Positions 1 to 5,440 are shown, counted from the stretch's first letter. The stretch: 5,440 nt of DNA from JBDKVA01 sp039679375 (GCA_039679375.1 JBDKVA010000028.1:1-5440), one strand, 5' to 3'. Notes: generated from the sequence alone by a model not told the origin. Numbers and translations are program-made.

Positions 1-2
1 TC

Positions 3-350
3 CTTAACTCAGGTTTGAACGATGTTGCAACGGCTATTGATGCCCATGTAACTATTCAGATTAACGAGGCTGGTTCGGTAGTTCGTGACGCTGAAATGAT
101 TGTCAGGGCAAAAACACAGTCAGCCGGGAACATGACGATAACGCCTTATTACAATGGCAACGTGCAAAGCGGATTAGCAAAGACGTTATCATTAACCGCA
201 GAGATAACAAGCGAATTGATTCGGAGACACAAGTTTTCAGTTAATTTTAAAAATCAGAACGTGGCGTTAAAGATACAGCACAATACAGCAAGCGAGTCAT
301 TTTATTTATTGGATTATGCTTTAGATTTAATAGATTACACGGGGCAATAA
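3..350 (+). CDS. C-terminal part of a phage tail or head-tail structural protein (5' partial)
   Basis: The reading frame is open from the first complete codon at position 3, with no stop upstream, so this is the end of a longer protein. A TTG at 15 could formally start a 111-residue protein, but it has no convincing ribosome site in the 14 bases before it. The 116 visible residues have no membrane segment and no cysteine. They alternate hydrophobic and polar residues as in a beta-sandwich: a strand run around VTIQINEAG, then MTITPYYNGNVQSG, then a closing stretch HNTASESFYLLDYALDL. From memory, endings of this kind (ITPYYNG followed by HNTAS and a Y/L-rich last strand) occur at the C-terminus of phage tail or DNA-stabilisation proteins, often ones with repeat or propeller bodies. 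The stop overlaps the start of the next gene (TAATG), which suggests coupled translation. The virion role is likely; the exact protein cannot be named. Confidence 0.7.
   Translation, partial: LNSGLNDVATAIDAHVTIQINEAGSVVRDAEMIVRAKTQSAGNMTITPYYNGNVQSGLAKTLSLTAEITSELIRRHKFSVNFKNQNVALKIQHNTASESFYLLDYALDLIDYTGQ
341..344 (+). promoter_or_regulatory. Weak ribosome binding site with TAATG coupling (gene 2)
   Basis: GGGG lies five bases before the ATG at 350. It is a poor Shine-Dalgarno match. Because the ATG shares its A with the upstream TAA stop, initiation here probably relies on ribosomes that have just terminated on the upstream gene. Confidence 0.4.
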
Positions 351-1180
351 TGGACTACGGACGCAGAGTGTACGGGACAAAATCTGAGAATTATATAACC
401 TTCATGTCGGAGATAACTGACAAATATGTGCGTAGCATTGGCGGTCAGTTCACCGCTGGAACCAAGCAACCGTATTTATATGACGATTACTTTTCCATGC
501 AGTATATTTATAATTTAAAGAAGAAATATTTAGGTGGGACTCCCGCTGCCAAACTAGAAGATTTGGGAGTAACTTCGGCTATTGTTCCAGAGGTATCAAA
601 CTTAAATACTTTATTCTTAGTTAATTTTGATGGGACATATACAGATTCAGTCAACGGCATTGTGCCTTTTATCACTACTGGCAATTATGCCATTGGTTAT
701 TACAACGGCAAATCTTGTTTGCATTTATGGAAGCAAGGCGGTGACGATGTATCTGCCGTGGCGTGGTTATGCCCGCCAAGTATTAACAGATCAAAATTTG
801 AATTAGAGTTCGCTGGTGTTGGAAACGGTGCAAATATCTTTTTAGCCGGGTTTAATGCTATAGAAGAAGACCCTCTCGGTCAAATAGCAATATCCGTGAG
901 GCCAAGCGACGGATTGGTGACGGTACTATGCACTGATATTTATGGCAACACACTGATAGACCATAGCGGTTATATCTTAAGCGCACCTTCATGGTCTACC
1001 GGCAAGGTTAGACTGGCAGATGGGATCATAAATATTTCATTCAATGATGTTACTTTTTTGGCTCATCCGTTGCAAAATAGCTTGGGTGGATCTCTTGCTT
1101 TCGTAATAGCATTGTCACAATCTAATGACGCACAGAACTTATTTATTGATTACGCAAAAATATCAAACATCTCTGGCTAA
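350..1180 (+). CDS. Phage virion protein with a lectin-like (LamG/ConA-like) beta-sandwich; possible tail fibre or decoration protein
   Basis: This is a complete 276-residue protein whose ATG overlaps the preceding stop. Residues 1-80 are rich in Tyr and charged residues (YDDYFSMQYIYNLKKKY at 45-60) and look like an attachment or oligomerisation segment. From about residue 87 the sequence changes to beta-strand-like text. TLFLVNFDGTYTDSVNG (87-103) resembles the opening strand of LamG/concanavalin-like jelly rolls, which often begin with 'LLLHFDG-T-DSSG'. Later strands are at 149-170 (FELEFAG...FLAGFNA), 178-200 and 219-236, and FIDYAKISN (265-273) closes the fold as a 'D-ir-s' strand does. 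There is no signal peptide or membrane helix. Cysteines are at 123, 141 and 194. The position between a tail protein and the putative ejection genes fits a tail-fibre, tailspike-adaptor or capsid decoration role in binding surface glycans. The fold assignment rests on pattern recall, not alignment. Confidence 0.62.
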   Translation: MDYGRRVYGTKSENYITFMSEITDKYVRSIGGQFTAGTKQPYLYDDYFSMQYIYNLKKKYLGGTPAAKLEDLGVTSAIVPEVSNLNTLFLVNFDGTYTDSVNGIVPFITTGNYAIGYYNGKSCLHLWKQGGDDVSAVAWLCPPSINRSKFELEFAGVGNGANIFLAGFNAIEEDPLGQIAISVRPSDGLVTVLCTDIYGNTLIDHSGYILSAPSWSTGKVRLADGIINISFNDVTFLAHPLQNSLGGSLAFVIALSQSNDAQNLFIDYAKISNISG

Positions 1181-1181
1181 C

Positions 1182-1188
1182 AGGAGGT
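1182..1188 (+). promoter_or_regulatory. Strong Shine-Dalgarno site before gene 3
   Basis: AGGAGGT is a full match to the anti-Shine-Dalgarno complement and ends three bases before the ATG at 1192. It fixes the start of the 225-residue gene and is the strongest initiation signal in the window, which would fit a protein needed in many copies per virion. The spacing is on the short side. Confidence 0.85.
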
Positions 1189-1191
1189 ATT

Positions 1192-1869
1192 ATGGCAAGT
1201 TTTTATTTAGGCGATAGTTACAATAACCCCATGACTAATTTATTGAATAGTATTAAACCAGCAACTTATGAAGCCCCAACATATACAGCACCAGATCAGT
1301 ATGTTGCACCTGATTACGATGAAAGCAGAATCACAGATTTAACACAGACAAGTTCAGCGGGTGCTATCAGGGGATTAAGATCGGCAATGCAAAGGGTTGC
1401 CGGTGGTAGTTATGCCAATCCCAATGTCAGACGAATGACATTAAGAGAAGCGTTGGCCGGTTATGGGCAGGGAATACAATCGGCTGTTTCCGCGGCCTCA
1501 GAAACGGCAAGGAAACTTTATAACACTGAATACGAAACAAAAGCAGAAGAAAAAAAGCTAAATTATAATACCGCTGCACAGGCATCACAGGCACAATATC
1601 AGGCGGGTGTGCAACAGTCTCAGTCTAAGTTTGCTGCTGAACAAAACCGATATAACACGGAATATGCTACCTTATGGAATAACTTTAACGCAGAACAGAA
1701 CAGAAAACTGGAACAGCAGAAGGTAAACATTGCACAGCAGGAAGCAGAGACAAATAAGGCATTGGCAGAAGCTAAGCTTAATCCATACGGGTATGGAATA
1801 ACACGACCGCCAAAGGGATTGGACGCTTACGCGAATGCAAGATGGTTTGCCGCGCACGGGATGGGTTAA
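1192..1869 (+). CDS. Putative small phage ejection (internal virion) protein, Ala/Gln-rich coiled coil; P22 gp7-like by size and order
   Basis: This is a complete 225-residue protein starting at an ATG behind a perfect AGGAGG site. The N-terminus (about 1-45) is probably disordered and carries a short repeat YEAP, YTAP, YVAP at 26-40. Residues 46-90 are mixed. Residues 91-195 are low in hydrophobics, rich in Ala, Gln, Glu, Lys and Asn, nearly free of Pro and Gly after about 95, and look like a long helical or coiled-coil region. Within it YNTEY occurs at 110-114 and 154-158, and AEQNR at 149-153 and 167-171. The C-terminus (196-225) is Gly/Pro/aromatic. There is no cysteine, membrane span or enzymatic motif. 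P22 gp7, the smallest ejection protein, has about 229 residues and is followed by a mid-sized and a large ejection protein, exactly the order seen here. The function is inferred from size, composition and order, not from recognised homology. A scaffold or chaperone-like virion protein is the main alternative. Confidence 0.6.
   Translation: MASFYLGDSYNNPMTNLLNSIKPATYEAPTYTAPDQYVAPDYDESRITDLTQTSSAGAIRGLRSAMQRVAGGSYANPNVRRMTLREALAGYGQGIQSAVSAASETARKLYNTEYETKAEEKKLNYNTAAQASQAQYQAGVQQSQSKFAAEQNRYNTEYATLWNNFNAEQNRKLEQQKVNIAQQEAETNKALAEAKLNPYGYGITRPPKGLDAYANARWFAAHGMG
1519..1704 (+). repeat. Degenerate heptad-like repeats in the coiled coil of gene 3
   Basis: YNTEY is encoded at 1519-1533 and again at 1651-1665. 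AEQNR is encoded at 1636-1650 and again at 1690-1704. Copies differ at synonymous positions (for example gctgaacaaaaccga against gcagaacagaacaga). This points to old internal duplication or selection on the protein rather than a recent DNA slippage event. Confidence 0.5.
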
Positions 1870-1899
1870 GATTAGCATTTTCAATTAATGCAATATAAT

Positions 1900-1905
1900 A
1901 GAGGA
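1900..1905 (+). promoter_or_regulatory. Shine-Dalgarno site before gene 4
   Basis: AGAGGA lies eight bases before the ATG at 1914, in the only sizeable gap of the window (44 AT-rich bases, 1870-1913). It supports the chosen start. The gap also holds a TATAAT and a five-base-pair inverted repeat, neither of which is convincing as a signal. Confidence 0.7.
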
Positions 1906-1913
1906 AATTCAAT

Positions 1914-3260
1914 ATGGCATTTGACCAAGACGGGAATTACATTGACGACAACTTTTCACCAGCGCAAAGAGCATTAAGCACATCTTACCCCGAACCATCC
2001 GCTGAAGACGCGGCCATGAAGCCGATAAACATAACCGGCGTGGGCAACCGGATGATGATAGAACGTCCCGGTGAAAAGCCGATTGACGAATGGGGAAATA
2101 AAGTTTCCGCTGATACGGCCCAGAAGATCAAGGCGAACATAGGCGACGCTCCGATAAGCCCCAGCGACATGGCATTTTTCGGAATGAAACCTCCGTCTGA
2201 GGATGAACTTAACGCCTTCGATAAATGGCAGCAATTTCAAAAGCATATTGAACCAGTTGTCGCCGCTAAGTCAGAAAAGGCAAGGGAAGAGGCGTTGTCA
2301 CGTTTTGATAGTTCTTACACCAGCGTTGATATGAACCTCATGTCTCCTGCTCAGAAAGCCGCTCACAATCAGCAAAGAAATACCATTGGAGAATCGGCAT
2401 ACAAAGGCGTTCAATCACACGAGCTTTCAGCGGCCAAAAATGTATTTGACATGGAATACGGCAGGCAGTTGGAAGAAAAGAAGTACCAACGGAACATAGG
2501 TGATAAAAAAACAGAGGAGAATGAACTTGTAAAAAGTTTAGCAAAAGGTGTCGGAGATGGCCTCGACGCCCCTATTGCCATTAAGAATACAAGAGGAGTA
2601 AATATTCACGCCGGAGTTAAAAAAGAAGTTAGAGACGCATATCCTAAATTCGATTTCACAATGGCAGACGCTAACTATAAATGGAAACAGAGTTCCACGA
2701 ACCAAAGAACGATCAATTTCGTCGGCGGTGCTTTGCCTAGGCTTGGCGCGTTAGATGAACAGTTGAAGCAGTTGCCCAACGGGAACATCAACACGATAAA
2801 CAAGGTAATGGCAGCGGTGTCAAAGGAATTTGGTAAACCTGAATATACAAACTTTGAGTCAAACAGAAACGCCATTGTTCAGGAAATAAACACGGCTTTG
2901 AGTGGTACGTCTCAGTCATCAGATATGAGAATCCAGATCGAACTTGAAAACTTGAAATCTTCAAGAAGTCCTGCACAAATAAGCGGGGCAATCGGCAATT
3001 TGCGAAAGGCGCTTGAAGCTCGCTTGGACGTTGATCTTAATCCGCTGTACCCGATAGAAGTAGTGCGCGGAGAAAAAACAATGTCTCAATATAAGCAGGA
3101 ACTTTATAAGCAGTACCGTGGAGATTATGCGCCTCATTACGGTGACGGGAACCAACCTCAGCAGTCCAACGCGGGAATGCCTCAGCCTGGCATGGTAAGC
3201 AAGGGATATAGGTTCAAAGGTGGTAATCCGGCAGACAAGAATAATTGGGAGAAACTGTAA
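1914..3260 (+). CDS. Putative medium phage ejection (internal virion) protein; P22 gp20-like by size and order
   Basis: This is a complete 448-residue protein, hydrophilic and mostly helical, without cysteine, signal peptide or membrane span. Residues 1-95 are Pro/Asp-rich and probably extended. Residues 96-215 are highly charged helix with a 'QKAAHNQQRNT' region around 147-157. Residues 255-400 look like the conserved core: KWKQSSTNQRT (256-266), a GALPRLGALDEQLKQLPNG segment (272-290), NINTINKVMAAVSKEFG (291-307), then SPAQISGAIGNLRKALEARL (352-371). From memory, such 'lgxLdeaxxxLnnGdi..iN.v' segments recur in phage internal virion proteins, and the C-terminal GYRFKGGNPADKNNWEKL (431-448) resembles a tail peptide common in the same proteins ('GYxFKGGdPadpnsWek'). 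P22 gp20, the middle ejection protein, has about 471 residues. Its stop overlaps the next start (TAATG), so it is likely co-translated with the large protein. The class is fairly well supported; the detailed role in channel assembly is inferred. Confidence 0.66.
   Translation: MAFDQDGNYIDDNFSPAQRALSTSYPEPSAEDAAMKPINITGVGNRMMIERPGEKPIDEWGNKVSADTAQKIKANIGDAPISPSDMAFFGMKPPSEDELNAFDKWQQFQKHIEPVVAAKSEKAREEALSRFDSSYTSVDMNLMSPAQKAAHNQQRNTIGESAYKGVQSHELSAAKNVFDMEYGRQLEEKKYQRNIGDKKTEENELVKSLAKGVGDGLDAPIAIKNTRGVNIHAGVKKEVRDAYPKFDFTMADANYKWKQSSTNQRTINFVGGALPRLGALDEQLKQLPNGNINTINKVMAAVSKEFGKPEYTNFESNRNAIVQEINTALSGTSQSSDMRIQIELENLKSSRSPAQISGAIGNLRKALEARLDVDLNPLYPIEVVRGEKTMSQYKQELYKQYRGDYAPHYGDGNQPQQSNAGMPQPGMVSKGYRFKGGNPADKNNWEKL
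3247..3251 (+). promoter_or_regulatory. Ribosome binding site with TAATG coupling (gene 5)
   Basis: GGGAG lies eight bases before the ATG at 3260, inside the last codons of gene 4. The ATG shares its A with the TAA stop of gene 4, so both a direct Shine-Dalgarno contact and termination-reinitiation coupling are available. This supports 3260 as the start of the large gene. Confidence 0.6.
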
Positions 3261-5440
3261 TGTCGAATCCGTGGGAAGATTACGCACAGCCGACTAATCA
3301 AGAATCTGCGCCGTGGGAAGATTACGCTTCTGGCAGTAAAGCTGAACAACCCAAGGAAGAAGGCTTTTTCAGCCGCGTCGGTGACGACATAAAGAAGCGT
3401 TATAATAAAGTCACTGACCCTGAGTTTTACACTGAAGGAATGGGGCCTTCTAATTCACTTCGTGCGGTGGGACAAGTTGCAGCGTTAGGTTCTGACATTA
3501 TAGGACAGGGATTAAAAAGCGTTTACAAGACGGTTGCCCCACAAGCTACTCAGGATATGTTTGCAGAAGGCGCTAAGAATGTAGGTGAGTTCTACGCAAA
3601 GCCGATAAGCGCAGTGGCGGAAGGATATAACTCATTTGCAAAAGAGAACCCGAACCTGTCAAAAGATATTGAGGCAGTTGGGAATATCGCGCAATTTGTC
3701 CCTATGGGCAAGGGCGCACAAGTAGTCGGGAAAGAGGCGTTGAATGTGGCAAGTGATGCGGCGTTGTTGGCAAGTCAATCTGCTGATGAACAAATAAAAA
3801 ATGTTATCAAAACTGGTATTAACAAAGCCATAAGGCCAACAGTAGTCGGGAAAAGAAATGCTCCACAGATTGCACAGTATTACGACAGGGCAACCGATGC
3901 TGTAAAAAACATAATTGCGAATAAAACTAACTTAGAGTTGACTGATGCCAGTGGAAATATAGTTAAGAACTCCCTGCCAAGAACATTAAGCCAATTCTCA
4001 GAGGCTATTGACCAGACTAAAAAAACAATATTTCGACAATATGACGATTTGGCAAAACAAGCCGGTGAAGAAGGGGCTTTTGTTAGTTTAAAGCCAGTAT
4101 CTAAAGAATTAGCAAGGCTCGCTAATGACAAAGTAATGAATGACCTTTATCCTAACGTAACTTCTTATATTAGCCAACGGGCTGTTTCATTGTCTGAACG
4201 TGGCGCATATACCGCTGAACAGGCACAAGAAGCTATTAGGTTAATGAATAAATCACTGGAGGCATTTTATAAAAATCCTTCTTTTGAAACCGCAAGTCGT
4301 GCTTCGGTAGATGCAATGGTTGTTAATCATCTTAGAAAGGGGTTAGATGATGTTATTGAAAAAACAACGGGCGCTGGTTATCAGGAATTAAAAAACTCAT
4401 ATGGTTCATTAAAAGCCATTGAAAAAGAAGTGGCACACCGGGCTGTTGTTGACGCAAGAAAGAACGTCAAAGGGTTGATTGACTTCACTGATATATTCAC
4501 AGGTGGAGAGCTTGTGGCTGGTCTTGCAACGATGAATCCGGCAATGATTGCTAGAGCAGGAGTCCAGAGGGGGATCATGTCATGGTATAAACGCATAACA
4601 AGTCCTAATTACCATGTTAATCAAATGTTCAGCAGCGTTGAGGATATTTCCAAACGTCAAGCACAAGGATTTAAAAGCAAGTCTTTTCAGAAAGCAGAAA
4701 GCATGTTCCCCGACAATCCCTTAACTCCCGGCGATCTTCCTCCAGTACCTCCCGGCAAACCATACAGGGAAATGACGAAAGCTCCGTCAACAGAAGTCAA
4801 AATCCCACGATGGGTAGGCAGTTCAAAGACCGTATCTCCTATGTCGCCACGAACAGCCAAACAGTTACCATCAGGACAGGGATTCTCGCTTTCGGGTGAA
4901 CCTTATACGCCAGAAGTCATTGATGCGATATTCACGGCTAAGTCGAGGCCGATACCGGAACGTCCGACTTTGGATATGCCACGAAAAGATGCGATACCTG
5001 AACTACCAGCAGGGCAAGGATTTGTTTTCAGGGATAAACCAACAATAATAACAGAAACAAAAAAACCTGTAATAAATGAACCTCAAAAACAAGAATTTAT
5101 TGGTTCAGGACTACGAGCAGCAAGAGAGCGAATGGCAGGACAGGCGGCGGCTAAAGAAAAAGTTTCTGAAAATATAGTTACTAGAGTGCAACAACTTGGT
5201 GGTATAACAGCAGGAAAGGATTATAACTCAAAAATATTAAGACAGAATCCAGACGCAAAAAGAGTTTTGAAAAATACAGGTGGTAAATCACCGGATGAAA
5301 TAACAGCACAACTCATAGCAGAAGGATGGCCTATTGAATCGGCTGATGAATTAATCGAATTGTTAAAATCAGGAAAAGGACGGACTATATTTAATCCAGA
5401 AAACTTAGAAAAATTACACGGAAGATATATTGATAAAGCA
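3260..5440 (+). CDS. Large multidomain phage ejection protein ending in a polyvalent-protein-like module (3' partial)
   Basis: Translating from the ATG at 3260 gives 727 codons with no stop up to the window edge, so the protein is longer than seen. Visible parts are as follows. Residues 1-30 are acidic and disordered with a duplicated PWEDYA (4-9, 18-23). Residues 35-190 are Ala/Gly-rich amphipathic helices (for example VGNIAQFVPMGKGAQVVG, 140-157), a pattern I recall from phage DNA-transfer proteins. Residues 200-400 are a long helical domain. Residues 404-446 carry GLIDFTDIFTGGELVAGLATMNPAMI, quoted here only in part as IDFTDIFTGGELVAG (407-421), which is weakly hydrophobic. Residues 483-610 are a Pro-rich linker with LPSGQGF and LPAGQGF. 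Residues 641-712 resemble a small domain of phage and plasmid polyvalent proteins. No cysteine is present. By place and size it matches the largest of three ejection proteins (P22 gp16 position), but it is longer, as in phages that fuse enzymes to this protein. No catalytic motif is visible in this part. Annotating it as a plain hypothetical virion protein would be the cautious alternative. Confidence 0.68.
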   Translation, partial: MSNPWEDYAQPTNQESAPWEDYASGSKAEQPKEEGFFSRVGDDIKKRYNKVTDPEFYTEGMGPSNSLRAVGQVAALGSDIIGQGLKSVYKTVAPQATQDMFAEGAKNVGEFYAKPISAVAEGYNSFAKENPNLSKDIEAVGNIAQFVPMGKGAQVVGKEALNVASDAALLASQSADEQIKNVIKTGINKAIRPTVVGKRNAPQIAQYYDRATDAVKNIIANKTNLELTDASGNIVKNSLPRTLSQFSEAIDQTKKTIFRQYDDLAKQAGEEGAFVSLKPVSKELARLANDKVMNDLYPNVTSYISQRAVSLSERGAYTAEQAQEAIRLMNKSLEAFYKNPSFETASRASVDAMVVNHLRKGLDDVIEKTTGAGYQELKNSYGSLKAIEKEVAHRAVVDARKNVKGLIDFTDIFTGGELVAGLATMNPAMIARAGVQRGIMSWYKRITSPNYHVNQMFSSVEDISKRQAQGFKSKSFQKAESMFPDNPLTPGDLPPVPPGKPYREMTKAPSTEVKIPRWVGSSKTVSPMSPRTAKQLPSGQGFSLSGEPYTPEVIDAIFTAKSRPIPERPTLDMPRKDAIPELPAGQGFVFRDKPTIITETKKPVINEPQKQEFIGSGLRAARERMAGQAAAKEKVSENIVTRVQQLGGITAGKDYNSKILRQNPDAKRVLKNTGGKSPDEITAQLIAEGWPIESADELIELLKSGKGRTIFNPENLEKLHGRYIDKA
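3269..3327 (+). repeat. 17-bp perfect direct repeat encoding a duplicated PWEDYA motif
   Basis: The 17-base unit ccgtgggaagattacgc occurs at 3269-3285 and 3311-3327, exactly 42 bases (14 codons) apart and in frame. Both copies encode PWEDYA near the N-terminus of the large protein. The identity extends over wobble positions, so the duplication looks recent or maintained. N-terminal Pro-Trp-acidic repeats of this kind are, from memory, frequent in phage virion-packaged large proteins and may act as a docking or packaging peptide. Confidence 0.85.
4706..5095 (+). other. Proline-rich linker region of gene 5 with two LPxGQGF motifs
   Basis: Codons 483-612 of the large gene encode a low-complexity, Pro/Ser/Lys-rich stretch with no predicted long helix. 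LPSGQGF is encoded at 4865-4885 and LPAGQGF at 5003-5023, each followed by a few residues and a Pro (SLSGEP, VFRDKP). The segment separates the helical ejection-like half from the C-terminal module, as expected for a flexible tether. By hand count, 4681-5040 has about 50% GC, higher than the 38% seen at 4081-4380. Confidence 0.65.
5180..5395 (+). other. Polyvalent-protein-like small helical domain within gene 5
   Basis: Residues 641-712 of the large protein run VQQLGGIT (643-650), then an acidic-basic turn with KDYNSKILRQ (653-661), then KNTGGKSPDEITAQLIAEGW (671-690), ADELIELL (695-702), and FNPEN (711-715). From memory, this matches the layout 'GGI..D...el.......l...gGmslDe.a..l.e.Gy...d.ddLld.l..g...ys.en', which occurs next to proteases, nucleases, toxins or modifying enzymes in phage and conjugative-element polyvalent proteins. 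The match is by pattern only. No catalytic residues are evident in the domain itself; it is usually an accessory or linker domain. Confidence 0.55.

Noticed and set aside
15..17. TTG as the true start of the first gene
   Set aside because: The frame is open to the left edge, no good ribosome site precedes the TTG, and the product would begin inside what looks like a beta-strand domain. A 5'-truncated gene is simpler.
345..355. Programmed frameshift joining genes 1 and 2 at the TAATG overlap (and similarly genes 4 and 5 at 3258-3262)
   Set aside because: No slippery heptamer or stable downstream structure is visible. The TAATG overlaps are fully explained by ordinary translational coupling.
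1875..1891. Inverted repeat GCATT / AATGC with a seven-base loop in the gene 3 to gene 4 gap
   Set aside because: A five-pair AT-rich stem with no T-run after it is too weak for a terminator or a clear regulatory hairpin.
1894..1899. Perfect TATAAT with a TTAGCA 16 bases upstream (1872-1877), resembling a sigma-70 promoter between genes 3 and 4
   Set aside because: The expected start of transcription, about 1906, would fall after the Shine-Dalgarno site of gene 4 and leave the message without it. The gap is AT-rich, so a chance match is likely.
2961..3287. 108-codon open frame on the minus strand, the longest of several minus-strand frames in the window
   Set aside because: It lies opposite the conserved C-terminal part of gene 4 and the start of gene 5, and has no recognisable domain. 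It is a shadow frame, as are the other minus-strand frames at 1672-1884, 1974-2246, 2338-2544, 2675-2991, 3880-4131 and 4381-4596.
3721..3853. 13-bp direct repeat agtagtcgggaaa (3721 and 3841), 120 bases apart in gene 5
   Set aside because: It encodes only VVGK in both places, and the flanking sequence shows no further similarity. Chance or codon preference is enough to explain it.
1..5440. CRISPR arrays, tRNA genes, integrase, att sites, transposases, toxin-antitoxin or defence genes
   Set aside because: No regular repeat-spacer pattern, tRNA-like cloverleaf or matching protein motif was seen. The window is almost entirely occupied by five virion-type coding regions.

Overview
The window reads as a piece of the virion-structure region of a tailed bacteriophage or prophage. 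It most resembles a short-tailed, podovirus-like phage with a Gram-negative-type host. Five genes are packed head to tail on the + strand and almost every base is coding. Nothing convincing lies on the minus strand, and there are no RNA genes, integrases or insertion sequences. The Shine-Dalgarno site before the third gene is strong (AGGAGGT), and the second and fifth genes are coupled to their predecessors through TAATG overlaps. A strong Shine-Dalgarno site argues mildly against a Bacteroidetes host. No taxon can be named from the sequence alone.

Layout: (1) 3-350 is the C-terminal end of a beta-rich tail or head-tail protein that begins before the window. (2) 350-1180 is a 276-residue protein that looks like a tail fibre or virion decoration protein, with a lectin-like (LamG/ConA-like) C-terminal beta-sandwich. 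(3) 1192-1869 is a 225-residue Ala/Gln-rich coiled-coil protein. (4) 1914-3260 is a 448-residue hydrophilic helical protein with a tail motif I recall from phage internal virion proteins. (5) 3260 to the right edge is at least 727 residues of a large multidomain protein.

Main interpretation (inference): genes 3, 4 and 5 form an ejection (internal virion or pilot) protein cassette. This is the set of proteins stored in the capsid and injected with the DNA to build a channel across the cell envelope. The small-medium-large order and the lengths (225, 448, >727) parallel P22 gp7, gp20 and gp16 (about 229, 471 and 609 residues) and, more loosely, T7 gp14, gp15 and gp16. None of the 1400 visible residues of these three proteins is cysteine, whereas gene 2 has three cysteines.

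The most unusual part is the right end. After an ejection-protein-like N-terminal half, gene 5 has a proline-rich linker with repeated short motifs. It then enters a segment that resembles a small domain of phage and mobile-element 'polyvalent' proteins (GGI..., ...SPDEITAQLIAEGW..., ...ADELIELL...). GC content falls from about 50% to about 35% where that module begins, and third-position GC falls from about 40% to about 17%. The gene is still open at the window edge, so an enzymatic payload may lie beyond it.
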